Source: Pseudomonas tritici (lineage in GTDB: Bacteria; Pseudomonadota; Gammaproteobacteria; Pseudomonadales; Pseudomonadaceae). From it: a DNA stretch of 64,000 nt. Below are positions 12,357 to 22,717 of the stretch, in pieces (within the stretch, counting starts at the first letter, position 1; the number at the start of each line of letters is the position of its first letter). The notes below the pieces were generated by a model. It was not told where the DNA came from and ran no database searches. It saw only the letters and a program-made list of their open reading frames with translations. The DNA is taken from positions 248,001 to 312,000 of the forward strand of contig NZ_CP077084.1 of the NCBI RefSeq assembly GCF_014268275.3. The letters are read 5' to 3'. Position numbers and translations under genes: made by a program.

Positions 12357-14411
12357 TCAGCTCAGCGTCGAAATGTCAGCGATGTTGACGAACAAGCCAC
12401 GCAGACGCGCGAGCATGGCGTAGCGGTTTTTCCGCACGCCTGCATCTTCGGCATTGATCATCACGGCTTCGAAAAACGCATCCACCGGCTCACGCAAGGT
12501 CGCCAGGCGCGCCAGTGCTTCGGCGTAATTACGCTCAGCGATCAGCGGTTTCACTGCGTTTTCAGCCTTGGCGATGGCTGAGTTCAGCGAGAACTCCTTG
12601 GCATCGGCGAACAGGCCAGGGTCGACGTCAGCGTTGCCCAGGCCTTCGGCCTTGCTCAGCAGGTTCGACACACGCTTGTTCACGGCAGCCAATGCGTCGG
12701 CTTCCGGCAGTTTGCGGAAGGCCTGCACGGCTTGTACGCGCTGGTCGAAGTCCAACGCCGAACCCGGTTGCAGGGCACGCACAGACAGGTACACCGACAC
12801 ATCCACGCCTTCATCTTCGTAGCGCGCGCGCAGGCGGTCGAACACGAATTCCAGCACTTGCTCGGCGAGGCCGGCTTGCTTGACCTTGGCACCGAACTGG
12901 CCGACCGCGAACACCACGGCCTGGGTCAGGTCGAGGTCCAGCTTCTTGTCGATCAGGATGCGCAACACGCCCAGGGCCGCACGGCGCAAGGCATACGGGT
13001 CTTTACTGCCGGTGGGCAGCATGCCGATACCAAAGATGCCAACGAGCGTGTCGAGCTTGTCAGCGATGGCCACGGCTGCACCGGTCAGGGTGCTTGGCAA
13101 CTCAGCGCCAGCACCGCGCGGCATGTACTGCTCGTTCAGCGCCAAGGCAACGTCATCCGGCTCGCCGTCGTTGAGCGCATAGTAGTAGCCGGCAACACCT
13201 TGCATCTCCGGGAACTCGCCGACCATCTCGGTGGCCAGGTCGCACTTGGACAGCATGCCCGCACGCGCCGCCCAAGCAGCATCGCCGCCAATGCGTGGCG
13301 CAATATAAGCGGCCAGCTTGGAAACCCGCACGGCCTTGTCGTAGACGCTGCCGAGTTTTTCCTGGAACACCACGTTTTGCAGGCGCAGGTTGAAGTCTTC
13401 GAGCTTCTGCTTTTTGTCTTGCTTGAAAAAGAACTCGGCGTCGGTCAGGCGCGGGCGAACGACTTTCTCGTTACCGGCGATGATCTGCTGCGGGTCCTTG
13501 CTCTCGATGTTGGCCACGGTGATAAAACGCGGCAGCAACTTACCGTCAACGTCCAGCAGGCAGAAATACTTCTGGTTGTCCTGCATGGTGGTGATCAGCG
13601 CTTCTTGCGGCACATCGAGGAAACGTTCTTCGAACGAGCACACCAGCGGCACCGGCCATTCGACCAATGCGGTCACTTCGTCGAGCAGGCCTGGCGGCAC
13701 GATAGCGGTGCCTTCCTGCAGGCGGGCCAGCTCCTCGGTGCGCTTGCTGATCAACTCGCGACGCTCATTGGCGTCGGCCAGCACGTAGGCGGCACGCAGG
13801 TCGGCGGCGTAGTTGGCCGGCGAAGTGATGCGCACAGCTTGCGGGTGGTGGAAGCGATGACCACGGGAGTCACGACCTGCTGTTTGGGCGAGGATCGTGC
13901 AGTCGATGACCTGGTCACCGAGCAGCATTACCAGCCACTGGGTCGGACGTACGAACTCTTCTTTGCGTGCGCCCCAGCGCATGCGCTTCGGGATCGGCAA
14001 GTCGTTCAGCGAGTCTTCAACGATGGTGGGCAACAAGCTGGCGGTCGGTTTGCCAGTGATGACCTGGCTGAACCGCAGTTTCGGGCCGCTCTGGTCGATC
14101 TCGCTCAGCTCGACGCCACACTTCTTGGCGAAGCCAAGGGCGGCTTGAGTCGGGTTGCCTTCGGCGTCGAACGCAGCCTGGCGTGGCGGGCCGTCGATGT
14201 TGATGCTGCGGTCCGGCTGCTGGGTTTCCAGTGCGGTCAGCAGTACGGCCAGGCGACGTGGCGCGGCGTAGACCTTCTTCGCTTCGAACTTCAAGCCAGC
14301 GCTTTGCAGGCCTTTTTCGATACCGGCCAGGAACGCGTCGGCCAGTGTGTTGAGAGCCTTGGGTGGCAGCTCTTCGGTGCCCAGTTCAACCAGGAAATCT
14401 TGAGCACTCAT
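12357..14411 (-). CDS. glyS: glycine-tRNA ligase beta subunit
   Basis: This is the large, tRNA-binding subunit of the alpha2beta2 bacterial glycyl-tRNA synthetase. The 684-residue length is normal. It starts [20 protein letters not shown], the conserved N-terminus of the family, and carries the HD-like domain in the middle. The C-terminal anticodon-binding region includes [25 protein letters not shown]. The start overlaps the end of glyQ by 4 bp, so synthesis of the two subunits is coupled. Confidence 0.98.
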   Translation of the reverse strand: MSAQDFLVELGTEELPPKALNTLADAFLAGIEKGLQSAGLKFEAKKVYAAPRRLAVLLTALETQQPDRSINIDGPPRQAAFDAEGNPTQAALGFAKKCGVELSEIDQSGPKLRFSQVITGKPTASLLPTIVEDSLNDLPIPKRMRWGARKEEFVRPTQWLVMLLGDQVIDCTILAQTAGRDSRGHRFHHPQAVRITSPANYAADLRAAYVLADANERRELISKRTEELARLQEGTAIVPPGLLDEVTALVEWPVPLVCSFEERFLDVPQEALITTMQDNQKYFCLLDVDGKLLPRFITVANIESKDPQQIIAGNEKVVRPRLTDAEFFFKQDKKQKLEDFNLRLQNVVFQEKLGSVYDKAVRVSKLAAYIAPRIGGDAAWAARAGMLSKCDLATEMVGEFPEMQGVAGYYYALNDGEPDDVALALNEQYMPRGAGAELPSTLTGAAVAIADKLDTLVGIFGIGMLPTGSKDPYALRRAALGVLRILIDKKLDLDLTQAVVFAVGQFGAKVKQAGLAEQVLEFVFDRLRARYEDEGVDVSVYLSVRALQPGSALDFDQRVQAVQAFRKLPEADALAAVNKRVSNLLSKAEGLGNADVDPGLFADAKEFSLNSAIAKAENAVKPLIAERNYAEALARLATLREPVDAFFEAVMINAEDAGVRKNRYAMLARLRGLFVNIADISTLS

Positions 14412-15361
14412 TGTGCAGCCTCCAGCTTAGCCAACACTTCATCACGCAGGTCCGGGGTTGCCATCGGGAAGCCCAGCTTGGCGCGAGCCAGCAGGTAGGC
14501 TTGGGCGACGGAACGCGCCAGCGTGCGTACACGCAAGATGTATTGCTGACGCGCGGTCACCGAGATAGCACGGCGCGCATCCAGCAGGTTGAAGGTATGG
14601 GACGCCTTCAACACCATTTCATAGCTTGGCAACGGCAGCGGCTGGTCGAGTTCGATCAGGCGCTTGGCTTCGCTTTCATAGAAGTCGAACAGTTCGAACA
14701 GCTTGTCGACGTTGGCGTGTTCGAAGTTGTAGGTGGACTGCTCCACTTCGTTCTGGTGGAACACATCGCCGTAGGTGACCTTGCCGAACGGACCGTCAGC
14801 CCACACCAGGTCGTAGACCGAGTCCACGCCCTGCAGGTACATGGCCAGGCGCTCGAGGCCGTAGGTGATTTCGCCAGTCACCGGGTAGCACTCGATGCCG
14901 CCCGCTTGCTGGAAGTAAGTGAACTGCGTCACTTCCATGCCATTGAGCCAGACTTCCCAGCCCAGGCCCCAGGCGCCCAAGGTTGGCGATTCCCAGTTGT
15001 CTTCGACGAAACGGATGTCGTGCACCAGTGGGTCTAGGCCGACGTGTTTGAGCGAGCCCAGGTACAGTTCCTGGAAGTTGTCCGGGTTCGGCTTCAATAC
15101 CACCTGGAACTGGTAGTAGTGCTGCAGACGGTTCGGGTTTTCGCCGTAGCGGCCGTCAGTCGGGCGACGACTGGGCTGCACATAAGCGGCGTTCCAGGTT
15201 TCCGGGCCAATGGCCCGCAGGAAGGTAGCGGTGTGGAAAGTGCCGGCGCCTACTTCCATATCGTAGGGCTGAAGTACCACACAACCTTGCTCGGCCCAGT
15301 ATTGCTGGAGGGCGAGGATCAAGTCTTGGAAGGTACGCACGGCTGGCGTAGGCTGGCTCAC
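14408..15361 (-). CDS. glyQ: glycine-tRNA ligase alpha subunit
   Basis: The catalytic alpha subunit of glycyl-tRNA synthetase is a class II aminoacyl-tRNA synthetase. With the GTG start at 15361 ([14 protein letters not shown]) it has 317 residues. An in-frame GTG at 15370 exists, but the AGG of the likely ribosome-binding site is correctly spaced only for 15361. Conserved class II segments include [19 protein letters not shown] and [14 protein letters not shown]. It overlaps glyS by 4 bp and is divergent from tag. Confidence 0.97.
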   Translation of the reverse strand: MSQPTPAVRTFQDLILALQQYWAEQGCVVLQPYDMEVGAGTFHTATFLRAIGPETWNAAYVQPSRRPTDGRYGENPNRLQHYYQFQVVLKPNPDNFQELYLGSLKHVGLDPLVHDIRFVEDNWESPTLGAWGLGWEVWLNGMEVTQFTYFQQAGGIECYPVTGEITYGLERLAMYLQGVDSVYDLVWADGPFGKVTYGDVFHQNEVEQSTYNFEHANVDKLFELFDFYESEAKRLIELDQPLPLPSYEMVLKASHTFNLLDARRAISVTARQQYILRVRTLARSVAQAYLLARAKLGFPMATPDLRDEVLAKLEAAQ

Positions 15362-15442
15362 GAAATTCACCTGTTACTTGGGCTGCGATTTAAAGAGCGG
15401 GAGTATACCCGATTCGGCCGCGCCACCATCCCCTGGAGCCTT

Positions 15443-16000
15443 ATGCCACGCTGCTTTTGGTGTTCTGAAGATCCGCTGTACATGGCTTATCACGATCAGG
15501 AGTGGGGAACGCCGCTGCGCGATGCGCAGGGTTTGTTCGAGTTGCTTTTGCTCGAAGGGTTCCAGGCGGGCCTGTCCTGGATCACCGTTTTACGCAAACG
15601 CGAGCATTATCGAAAGGTCTTGTTCGGGTTTGATGCGCAACGGTTGGCGCAGTTGAGCGATGGCGAGATCGAAGCCCTGATGCAGGATCCTGGCATCGTG
15701 CGCAATCGACTCAAGCTCAACGCCACTCGACGCAACGCTGCGGCCTGGCTGGAATTGGACGACCCAGCGGGGTTGCTCTGGTCGTTTGTCGGCGGCAAAC
15801 CCAAGGTCAATCATTTCAAGGACCGCAGTGAAGTCCCGGCGATCACGCCCGAGGCCGAAGCCATGAGCAAAGCCCTGAAAAAAGCCGGCTTCACCTTTGT
15901 CGGGCCAACCATTTGCTACGCGTTCATGCAGGCTTCGGGGATGGTCATGGACCACACTCAGGACTGCGACCGCTACGCGGACTTGGCCAACGCCGGTTAG
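15443..16000 (+). CDS. tag: DNA-3-methyladenine glycosylase I
   Basis: Tag excises 3-methyladenine from alkylated DNA as the first step of base excision repair. The 185-residue protein begins MPRCFWCSEDPLYMAYHDQEWG. Cys4 and the following His, together with the His and Cys of the C-terminal DHTQDCDRY, form the known zinc-binding site. The aromatic/acidic pocket EGFQAGLSW is conserved. The start was chosen from CTGGAG at 15432-15437; a much longer frame upstream is antisense to glyQ and was discarded. Confidence 0.95.
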   Translation: MPRCFWCSEDPLYMAYHDQEWGTPLRDAQGLFELLLLEGFQAGLSWITVLRKREHYRKVLFGFDAQRLAQLSDGEIEALMQDPGIVRNRLKLNATRRNAAAWLELDDPAGLLWSFVGGKPKVNHFKDRSEVPAITPEAEAMSKALKKAGFTFVGPTICYAFMQASGMVMDHTQDCDRYADLANAG

Positions 16001-16040
16001 AATGCCCGCTTTGCGCACCACACACGAACAGGAGTGACCT

Positions 16041-16928
16041 GTGGAAAAGTTTAAAGGCGCCTTGCTGGTAGGCGCTCTCCGGTTGTTTGCCCTGCTGCCT
16101 TGGCGCGCAGTCCAGGCCGTCGGCACGGCGATTGGCTGGATCATGTGGAAAACCCCCAACCGTTCCCGCGAGACGGTGCGGATCAATCTTTCCAAATGCT
16201 TCCCCGACATGGACCCCGCCGAGCGCGAAGCGTTAGTCGGCCGCAGCCTGATGGACATCGGCAAGTCCCTCACCGAAAGCGCCTGCGCCTGGATCTGGCC
16301 AGCCCAGCGCTCCATCGACCTGGTGCGCGAAGTCGAAGGCCTGGACGTGCTGCACGAAGCCTTGGCTTCGGGCAAAGGCGTGGTCGGCATCACCAGCCAC
16401 CTGGGCAACTGGGAAGTGCTGAACCATTTCTATTGCAACCAGTGCAAACCCATCATTTTTTACCGGCCGCCCAAGCTCAAGGCAGTGGATGAGTTGCTGC
16501 GCAAGCAGCGGGTGCAACTGGGTAACCGGGTGGCGGCGTCGACCAAGGAAGGCATCCTCAGTGTGATCAAGGAAGTGCGTAAGGGCGGCCAGGTGGGTAT
16601 TCCGGCGGACCCGGAGCCGGCGGAATCTGCGGGGATCTTCGTACCGTTCTTCGCCACCCAGGCGCTGACCAGCAAGTTTGTGCCAAATATGTTGGCGGGC
16701 CACAAAGCGGTCGGCGTGTTCCTGCATGCGCTGCGGCTGCCGGACGGTTCGGGTTACAAAGTGATCCTGGAAGCGGCGCCGGAAGATATGTACAGCACCG
16801 ACACCGCCACGTCCTGCGCGGCGATGAGCAAGGTGGTGGAGCGGTATGTCGGCGCTTACCCGAGCCAGTACATGTGGAGCATGAAGCGCTTCAAGAAACG
16901 CCCGCCGGGTGAGGCGCGGTGGTACTGA
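16041..16928 (+). CDS. lpxL: lipid A lauroyl/myristoyl acyltransferase (LpxL/HtrB family)
   Basis: This inner-membrane enzyme adds a secondary acyl chain to lipid A. The 295-residue protein starts at GTG 16041 with AGGAG 11 bp upstream. A hydrophobic N-terminus (LLVGALRLFALLPWRAVQAV) serves as membrane anchor. The catalytic HX4E motif is ITSHLGNWEV at about 117-126, and IPADPEPAESAGIFVPFF matches the second conserved block. It follows tag by 40 bp on the same strand. Which lipid A position it acylates cannot be told from sequence. Confidence 0.9.
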   Translation: MEKFKGALLVGALRLFALLPWRAVQAVGTAIGWIMWKTPNRSRETVRINLSKCFPDMDPAEREALVGRSLMDIGKSLTESACAWIWPAQRSIDLVREVEGLDVLHEALASGKGVVGITSHLGNWEVLNHFYCNQCKPIIFYRPPKLKAVDELLRKQRVQLGNRVAASTKEGILSVIKEVRKGGQVGIPADPEPAESAGIFVPFFATQALTSKFVPNMLAGHKAVGVFLHALRLPDGSGYKVILEAAPEDMYSTDTATSCAAMSKVVERYVGAYPSQYMWSMKRFKKRPPGEARWY

Positions 16929-16961
16929 GCCACCTCTGACTCAAGACCCATGAAGATCTGA

Positions 16962-17048
16962 TGTGGGAGCTGGCTTGCCTGCGATGGCATCACCTCGGTG
17001 TAACTGAGAGACCGAGTTGCCTGCATCGCAGGCAAGCCAGCTCCCACA
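16962..17048. repeat. REP doublet, GTGGGAGCTGGCTTGCC type
   Basis: Two 25-bp arms, at 16962-16986 and 17024-17048, are perfect inverted copies separated by 37 bp. They carry the REP core GTGGGAGCTGGCTTGCC plus TGCGATG. The element fills the gap between the convergent lpxL and TPR genes. The CCCATGAAGATCT sequence just upstream also precedes the element at 27472, so the repeat unit may extend beyond the palindrome. Confidence 0.9.
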
Positions 17049-17058
17049 GAAGATCGGC

Positions 17059-17370
17059 TCAAGTTTGGCGATCGAGTTTCTTCAAGAACACCGTCATCTC
17101 TTTTTCGGCCTGTTTATCACCATGGGCCTGGGCCGCTTCGATGCCCTTCTCCCACGCCAGCCGTGCCGCTGCGCGATCCTCCAATCCCATATGTGCCTTG
17201 CCCAACAGCTTCCAAGCCGCCGAATACTTAGGATCGAACTCGACGCATTTGTGCAAATGCTCCGCTGCCTTGGCGTTTTCCTTCAAGTCCAGATAACCCT
17301 TGCCCAAACCAAAGCGAAGCAGTGAGTTATCCACGCCCTTGGCGAGCATTTTTTCCAGGGATTCGAGCAT
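17059..17370 (-). CDS. small TPR-repeat protein
   Basis: This 103-residue soluble protein consists mostly of tetratricopeptide repeats: DNSLLRFGLGKGYLDLKENAKAAEHLHKCVEFDP, followed by KYSAAWKLLGKAHMGLEDRAAARLAWEKGIEAAQ. Such repeats mediate protein-protein contacts. No catalytic motif or signal peptide is visible. It stands alone between two REP doublets and has no close operon partner. The binding partner is unknown. Confidence 0.85.
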   Translation of the reverse strand: MLESLEKMLAKGVDNSLLRFGLGKGYLDLKENAKAAEHLHKCVEFDPKYSAAWKLLGKAHMGLEDRAAARLAWEKGIEAAQAHGDKQAEKEMTVFLKKLDRQT

Positions 17371-17400
17371 TTACTGTCACCTTGAGCGAAAGAAGGCTGT

Positions 17401-17495
17401 TGTGGCGAGGGAGCTTGCTCCCGCTCGAGTGCGAATCGCTCGCAAAATCTACGGGACCGCTACGCAGTCCAACGGGAGCAAGCTCCCTCGCCACA
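17401..17495. repeat. REP doublet, GTGGCGAGGGAGCTTGC type
   Basis: The arms at 17401-17423 and 17473-17495 are perfect 23-bp inverted copies with core GTGGCGAGGGAGCTTGCTCC. This is a different REP family from the doublet at 16962. It lies between the divergently oriented ends of the TPR and trkA genes. Confidence 0.9.
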
Positions 17496-17509
17496 GTGGA
17501 ATACCCGAT

Positions 17510-18883
17510 TTAGAAGAAGCTCAACCCCACGTGGAACAGTTTCTCCACATCGCGGATATGTTTCTTATCCACCAGGAACAGGATCACATGATCCCCGGTT
17601 TCGATCACCGTATCGTCGTGGGCAATGATCACCTCTTCGTCACGAATAATCGCGCCGATGGTCGTCCCCGGCGGCAAGCCGATATCGCGGATGGCCTTGC
17701 CGATCACCTTGCTCGACTTCGAGTCACCGTGGGCAATGGCCTCGATGGCTTCCGCCGCGCCACGGCGCAGGGAGTGCACGCTGACGATGTCGCCCCGGCG
17801 CACGTGGGCGAGCAAGGTGCCGATGGTGGCCAGCTGCGGGCTGATGGCGATGTCGATATCGCCGCCCTGGATCAGGTCGACATAGGCCGGGTTGTTGATG
17901 ATGGTCATCACCTTCTTCGCGCCCAGCCGCTTGGCCAGCAAGGAGGACATGATGTTGGCTTCGTCATCGTTGGTCAGGGCCAGGAAGATATCCGCGTCGG
18001 CAATGTTCTCCTCCATCAGCAGGTCGCGGTCCGAGGCGCTGCCTTGGAGTACGACGGTGCTGTCGAGGGTGTCGGACAAATGCCGGCAGCGTGCCGGGCT
18101 CATCTCGATAATCTTCACCTGATAGCGGCTTTCGATGGCCTCGGCCAATCGCTCGCCGATCTGCCCGCCGCCCGCGATGACGATGCGCTTGTAGGTCTCA
18201 TCGAGTCGGCGCATTTCGCTCATGACGGCACGAATATTCGCCTTGGCGGCGATGAAGAAGACTTCGTCGTCGGCTTCGATCACCGTATCGCCCTGCGGCA
18301 GGATCGGCCGATCCCGCCGGAAAATCGCCGCGACGCGGGTTTCCACGTTGGGCATGTGCTCACGCAACTGGCGCAGTTGCTGGCCGACCAGTGGGCCGCC
18401 GTAATAGGCCTTCACCGCGACCAGTTGCGCCTTGCCGCCAGCAAAGTCGATTACCTGCAAGGCGCCCGGAATTTCGATCAAGCGCTTGATGTAGTGGGTG
18501 ACCACCTGTTCCGGGCTGATCAATACGTCCACTGGAATCGCGTCGTTGTCGAACAAACCGGCGCGGGTCAGGTAGGCCGCTTCGCGCACACGGGCAATTT
18601 TGGTCGGGGTGTGGAACAGGGTGTGAGCGACCTGGCAGGCGACCATGTTGGTTTCGTCGCTGTTGGTCACAGCCACCAGCATATCCGCGTCATCGGCACC
18701 GGCCTGGCGCAGCACCGTCGGGAACGACGCGCGGCCTTGTACGGTGCGGATGTCGAGGCGGTCGCCGAGGTTGCGCAGGCGCTCGGCGTCGGTGTCGACC
18801 ACGGTGATGTCGTTGGCTTCGCTGGCCAAATGTTCAGCCAGCGTGCCGCCGACCTGCCCTGCTCCAAGGATGATGATTTTCAT
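17510..18883 (-). CDS. trkA: Trk potassium uptake system regulatory protein TrkA
   Basis: TrkA is the peripheral NAD(H)-binding subunit that gates the TrkH/TrkG potassium channel. The 457-residue protein is a tandem duplication. The first Rossmann fold starts [20 protein letters not shown] and the second has [18 protein letters not shown] near residue 233. Each is followed by a TrkA_C domain, the last containing [16 protein letters not shown]. It ends the def-fmt-rsmB-trkA run, 22 bp after rsmB. The membrane subunit is not in the window. Confidence 0.97.
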   Translation of the reverse strand: MKIIILGAGQVGGTLAEHLASEANDITVVDTDAERLRNLGDRLDIRTVQGRASFPTVLRQAGADDADMLVAVTNSDETNMVACQVAHTLFHTPTKIARVREAAYLTRAGLFDNDAIPVDVLISPEQVVTHYIKRLIEIPGALQVIDFAGGKAQLVAVKAYYGGPLVGQQLRQLREHMPNVETRVAAIFRRDRPILPQGDTVIEADDEVFFIAAKANIRAVMSEMRRLDETYKRIVIAGGGQIGERLAEAIESRYQVKIIEMSPARCRHLSDTLDSTVVLQGSASDRDLLMEENIADADIFLALTNDDEANIMSSLLAKRLGAKKVMTIINNPAYVDLIQGGDIDIAISPQLATIGTLLAHVRRGDIVSVHSLRRGAAEAIEAIAHGDSKSSKVIGKAIRDIGLPPGTTIGAIIRDEEVIIAHDDTVIETGDHVILFLVDKKHIRDVEKLFHVGLSFF

Positions 18884-18905
18884 CCGGTCACTCCCTTAAA
18901 ACCAT

Positions 18906-20216
18906 TCAGCCGCGCGCGGCGGCAATCTTGATCAGTTTGGCGTAGTAGAAGCCATCGTGTCCGCCTTCTTGCGCCAGCAGTTGGCGACCGTGGGGCTGCT
19001 TGATGCCGGCGGTTGTGGCGAGATCCAGCTCCCGAGCACCACTGGTGCGGGCGAGGAAGGCTTCGATCACCTCGGTATTTTCAGTCGGCAAGGTGGAGCA
19101 CGTGGCGTAGAGCAGGATGCCGCCGACTTCCAGGGTCGGCCACAGCGCGTCGAGCAGCTCGCCTTGCAGCACGGCCAGGGCGGCAATGTCGTCGGGTTGG
19201 CGGGTGAGCTTGATGTCTGGGTGGCGGCGGATCACACCGGTGGCGGAGCACGGTGCATCGAGCAGAATGCGCTGGAACGGTTTGCCGTCCCACCAGGTGG
19301 CGGTGTGACGGCCATCGGCGGCGATCAGCTCGGCGCTGAGGCCCAGGCGTGCAAGGTTTTCCCGCACGCGCACCAGGCGCTTGGCTTCGAGGTCGACAGC
19401 GACGACACCGGCGAGGTCTGTTTCGACTTCCAGAATGTGACAGGTCTTACCGCCAGGTGCGCAGCAGGCGTCGAGCACGCGTTGGCCGGGCGCCAAGTCG
19501 AGCAGGTCGGCAGCCAATTGTGCGGCTTCATCCTGCACGCTGATCCAGCCTTCTGCAAAGCCCGGCAGGCTGCGCACATCGGCGGCCGCTTCGAGCACGA
19601 TGCCGTCGACGCTGTACACGCACGGCGTAGCGTTGATGCCAGCGTCGGTGAGCAATTGCAGGTAGGCGTCGCGGCTGTGATGACGGCGATTGACCCGCAG
19701 GATCATCGGCGGGTGCGCATTGTTGGCTGCGCAAATGGCTTCCCATTGCTCAGGCCAGAACGCCTTCAACGATTTTTGCAGCCAGCGCGGATGGGCGGTG
19801 CGCACCACCGGGTCATGTTCCAGTTCGGCCAGCAGCGCTTCACTCTCGCGCTGGGCGCGGCGCAGCACGGCGTTGAGCAAGGCCTTGGCCCAGGGCTTTT
19901 TCAGCTTGTCGGCGCAACCGACCGTCTCGCCGATGGCGGCGTGAGCGGGTACGCGGGTGTAGAGCAACTGATAGAGGCCCACCAGCAGCAGCGCCTCGAC
20001 GTCGGCATCCGCAGCTTTGAACGGCTTTTGCAGCAACTTGGCGGCCAGTGCCGACAAGCGTGGCTGCCAACGAGCAGTGCCAAAGGCCAGGTCCTGGGTG
20101 AAGCCGCGATCACGGTCTTCAACCTTATCCATCTGCGTGGGCAGCGAACTGTTCAGCGATGCCTTGCCGTTGAGCACGGCGGCAAGGGCCTTGGCGGCGG
20201 CCAGACGCGGGTTCAT
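18906..20216 (-). CDS. rsmB: 16S rRNA (cytosine-967-C5)-methyltransferase
   Basis: RsmB methylates C967 of 16S rRNA with S-adenosylmethionine. The 436-residue protein has a NusB-like RNA-binding N-terminus (about 1-140). The methyltransferase domain has the SAM-binding [16 protein letters not shown] and two catalytic cysteines, in DAPCSATG and in [14 protein letters not shown]. Its start overlaps the stop of fmt by 4 bp, indicating coupled translation. Confidence 0.96.
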   Translation of the reverse strand: MNPRLAAAKALAAVLNGKASLNSSLPTQMDKVEDRDRGFTQDLAFGTARWQPRLSALAAKLLQKPFKAADADVEALLLVGLYQLLYTRVPAHAAIGETVGCADKLKKPWAKALLNAVLRRAQRESEALLAELEHDPVVRTAHPRWLQKSLKAFWPEQWEAICAANNAHPPMILRVNRRHHSRDAYLQLLTDAGINATPCVYSVDGIVLEAAADVRSLPGFAEGWISVQDEAAQLAADLLDLAPGQRVLDACCAPGGKTCHILEVETDLAGVVAVDLEAKRLVRVRENLARLGLSAELIAADGRHTATWWDGKPFQRILLDAPCSATGVIRRHPDIKLTRQPDDIAALAVLQGELLDALWPTLEVGGILLYATCSTLPTENTEVIEAFLARTSGARELDLATTAGIKQPHGRQLLAQEGGHDGFYYAKLIKIAAARG

Positions 20217-21166
20217 TGGGCGACCACCCCGAGAACAGTGCCCAGGGCAAACTTCTCACGACGGCTGTTGAACAAATCGCTGAAATTAAGCGCCTTGCCA
20301 CCGGGCAATTGCAGACGGGTCAGGCACAGCGCCTGTTCGCCACAAGCGACCAACAGGCCGTCCTTGCTGGCGCCGATGATTTCACCCGGCGCGCCTGTGC
20401 CCTCGGCCAGGGTCGCGGCCAGTACTTTCAAGGCTTCGCCGTTGAGGGTGCTGTGGCAGATCGGCCACGGGTTGAAGGCGCGTACCAGGCGTTCCAGCTC
20501 CACGGCCGGGCGCCTCCAGTCGATGCGCGCTTCGTCTTTGTTCAGCTTGTGGGCGTAGGTGGCCAGGCTGTCGTCCTGCACGTCGCCTTCCAGGGTGCCG
20601 GCAGCCAGGCCGGCGATGGCCTGGATTACGGCGGGCGGGCCCAGCTCGGCAAGGCGATCGTGCAGGCTGCCGCCGGTGTCTTGGGCGGTGATCGGGGTGG
20701 TGACTTTCAGCAGCATCGGGCCGGTGTCCAGACCCGCCTCCATGCGCATTACGGTTACGCCGCTTTCGCTGTCACCCGCCTCCACCGCGCGCTGGATCGG
20801 CGCCGCGCCGCGCCAGCGCGGCAGCAGCGACGCATGGCTGTTGATGCAACCCAGGCGCGGAATATCCAGCACCACTTGCGGCAGGATCAAGCCGTAGGCC
20901 ACCACCACCAGCAGGTCCGGCTTCAGGGCCGCCAGCTCGGCCTGAGCCTCGGTGTTACGCAGGGTTGGCGGCTGCAGCACGGAAATGTTGTGTTCCAGCG
21001 CCAGTTGCTTGACCGGGCTCGGCATCAGTTTTTGCCCACGACCGGCCGGGCGATCCGGCTGGGTGTACACCGCGACGATGTCATAAGGGCTGGCAAGCAG
21101 TGCCTTCAGGTGTTCGGCCGCGAATTCAGGAGTGCCGGCAAAAACAATGCGCAGTGGCTCGGTCAT
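20213..21166 (-). CDS. fmt: methionyl-tRNA formyltransferase
   Basis: Fmt formylates Met-tRNA(fMet) so that it can be used in initiation. The 317-residue protein has the N-terminal formyltransferase fold starting [19 protein letters not shown]. The tetrahydrofolate/catalytic segment [19 protein letters not shown] includes the conserved Asn and His, followed by the Asp region [14 protein letters not shown] (here [19 protein letters not shown]). The C-terminal OB-fold binds tRNA. It follows def, with a terminator-like hairpin between them, and overlaps rsmB. Confidence 0.97.
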   Translation of the reverse strand: MTEPLRIVFAGTPEFAAEHLKALLASPYDIVAVYTQPDRPAGRGQKLMPSPVKQLALEHNISVLQPPTLRNTEAQAELAALKPDLLVVVAYGLILPQVVLDIPRLGCINSHASLLPRWRGAAPIQRAVEAGDSESGVTVMRMEAGLDTGPMLLKVTTPITAQDTGGSLHDRLAELGPPAVIQAIAGLAAGTLEGDVQDDSLATYAHKLNKDEARIDWRRPAVELERLVRAFNPWPICHSTLNGEALKVLAATLAEGTGAPGEIIGASKDGLLVACGEQALCLTRLQLPGGKALNFSDLFNSRREKFALGTVLGVVAQ

Positions 21167-21191
21167 GGGTGGTCTCGGTTAAAAGCAGTCA

Positions 21192-21223
21192 CAAAAGAAA
21201 AAGGCTTGCCGCAGCAAGCCTTT
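21192..21223 (-). terminator. terminator-like hairpin between def and fmt
   Basis: On the minus strand the sequence reads AAAGGCTTGC-TGCG-GCAAGCCTTT followed by a T-rich run (TTTTTCTTTT). This is a good intrinsic terminator. It lies after def and before fmt, two genes usually treated as one operon, so it may attenuate read-through into fmt-rsmB-trkA. Confidence 0.75.
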
Positions 21224-21235
21224 GGAAGGAGGGCA

Positions 21236-21742
21236 TCAAGCTTGCTGGCGATGCTTTTTTTCCAGCTTCTTCTTGATCCGGTCGCGCTTGAGCGTCGACA
21301 GGTAATCGACAAACAGCTTGCCGTTGAGGTGGTCGCACTCGTGCTGGATGCACACCGCCAGCAGGCCTTCGGCGATCAGCTCGAACGGCTTGCCGTCGCG
21401 GTCCAGGGCCTTGATCTTCACGCGCAGCGGTCGCTCGACGTTCTCATAGAACTCCGGCACCGACAGGCAGCCTTCCTGGTATTCGCCCATCTCTTCGGTC
21501 AGCGGTTCGAACTCGGGGTTGATGTACACCCGCGGCTCGCTGCGGTCTTCCGACAGGTCCATGACCACGACACGCAAATGCACGTTGACCTGGGTAGCGG
21601 CGAGGCCGATGCCCGGGGCTTCATACATTGTTTCAAACATGTCATCGACCAACTGACGAACCTTGTCGTCCACTACGGCCACCGGCTTGGCGACAGTGCG
21701 CAGGCGCGAGTCGGGGAATTCGAGGATGTTCAAAATAGCCAT
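21236..21742 (-). CDS. def: peptide deformylase
   Basis: Def removes the N-formyl group from nascent proteins, using a metal ion. The start [18 protein letters not shown] gives 168 residues, the usual length; the longer frame upstream is discarded. All three family motifs are present: [16 protein letters not shown] (metal-binding Cys) and QHECDHLNG (metal-binding His pair and catalytic Glu). It is divergent from the LysM-family gene at 21878 and upstream of fmt. Confidence 0.97.
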   Translation of the reverse strand: MAILNILEFPDSRLRTVAKPVAVVDDKVRQLVDDMFETMYEAPGIGLAATQVNVHLRVVVMDLSEDRSEPRVYINPEFEPLTEEMGEYQEGCLSVPEFYENVERPLRVKIKALDRDGKPFELIAEGLLAVCIQHECDHLNGKLFVDYLSTLKRDRIKKKLEKKHRQQA

Positions 21743-21877
21743 AAGCGTAATTGCTGCACATGTGAGGTAGAGGCAAATCGGCGTTGGGATGGACCCAGAC
21801 CGCCGGTGTGAAACACCCAAAAGCCGCGAAGGCTCTGGCATTTCACGCGAACGCACATAATAAAGGAGATTCACCCC

Positions 21878-22654
21878 ATGAGGAAATCGCTACTCGTCTT
21901 GCTGTTGTGGGCCCCGTTCGCCATGGCCCTGGTGCCGCCGCCTGTGCAGCGGCTGGATCAGCCGACGCAACAGGCTATCCAGCGCTTTTTACTGCATAAC
22001 CGCATTCTTGATTCGCCTCGAGACCTGGACAACGCGCCGTACATCGTTGCCGCCCATGCTGGCCGAGTGCTGGGTGCCAATGGCGAGCGGGTATATGCCA
22101 GGGGCGACTTGGAGCCTTCCCAGCCGAATTACGGAATATTCCGACGAGGCAAGGTTTACACCGACCCGGTGACTAAAGAGCTGTTGGGCGTTAACGCTGA
22201 CGACATTGGTACTGCGCGATTTGTCGTGGCGGGCGACCTTACTACCCTGACCGTACAGCGCGTCACGCAGGAGGTGCGCCCCGGAGACCGCTTGCTGCGT
22301 GCACAACCGCCTATCGATCCGACAACGCTTGCGACCGCGCCCACCGTGCCCTTTGTTGAAGGACACATCATCGATATCCCCAAGGGTGTTACGCACATCG
22401 GCGTGCTCGACGCGGTGACCCTCAACAAAGGCCGACGCGATGGTCTGGTCGAAGGCCAACTGCTCAGCGTGATCAAGACCGGCGCCACCGTCCGCGACAG
22501 CCTCACTGGCGCGCCGACGCAACTCCCTGATGAACGCGCCGGCACCCTGCTGGTGTTTCGCACCTACGAAAAGCTCAGTTACGGCCTGGTGCTCAGTGCT
22601 TCACGGCCGCTGGCGGTAATGGACCGTTTCAAGACTGCCCATCAAACACAATAA
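21878..22654 (+). CDS. LysM-family envelope protein lacking its LysM domain
   Basis: The 258-residue protein has a signal peptide ([17 protein letters not shown]). The rest matches, from memory, the C-terminal part of the conserved Pseudomonas protein found next to def, which is about 340 residues long and carries a LysM peptidoglycan-binding domain just after the signal peptide. Shared-type segments include [54 protein letters not shown] and [24 protein letters not shown]. No LysM motif (YTVVKGDTLW-like) is present. It is intact from AAGGAG-preceded ATG to stop, so this looks like a clean internal deletion rather than a frameshift. Function is unknown. Confidence 0.8.
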   Translation: MRKSLLVLLLWAPFAMALVPPPVQRLDQPTQQAIQRFLLHNRILDSPRDLDNAPYIVAAHAGRVLGANGERVYARGDLEPSQPNYGIFRRGKVYTDPVTKELLGVNADDIGTARFVVAGDLTTLTVQRVTQEVRPGDRLLRAQPPIDPTTLATAPTVPFVEGHIIDIPKGVTHIGVLDAVTLNKGRRDGLVEGQLLSVIKTGATVRDSLTGAPTQLPDERAGTLLVFRTYEKLSYGLVLSASRPLAVMDRFKTAHQTQ

Positions 22655-22683
22655 ATAGCCTGCTAAATAAGTTACCAACAGAG

Positions 22684-22692
22684 TTATCCACA
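22684..22692 (+). promoter_or_regulatory. isolated DnaA box upstream of dprA
   Basis: An exact TTATCCACA lies 26 bp before the dprA start codon. A weaker TTACCAACA lies 12 bp upstream of it. Isolated exact boxes are uncommon away from oriC, so DnaA control of dprA is possible but unproven. Confidence 0.4.
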
Positions 22693-22717
22693 GCTTGTTC
22701 CGGTCAAGGACGATCAC

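Noticed and set aside
12732..14498. Plus-strand frame of nearly 590 codons opposite glyS and the end of glyQ
   Set aside because: Shadow of the highly GC-biased synthetase genes; composition is Gln/Arg/Gly-rich with no family resemblance.
17300..18931. Plus-strand frame of over 540 codons opposite trkA
   Set aside because: Antisense to both Rossmann domains of trkA, with no domain of its own.
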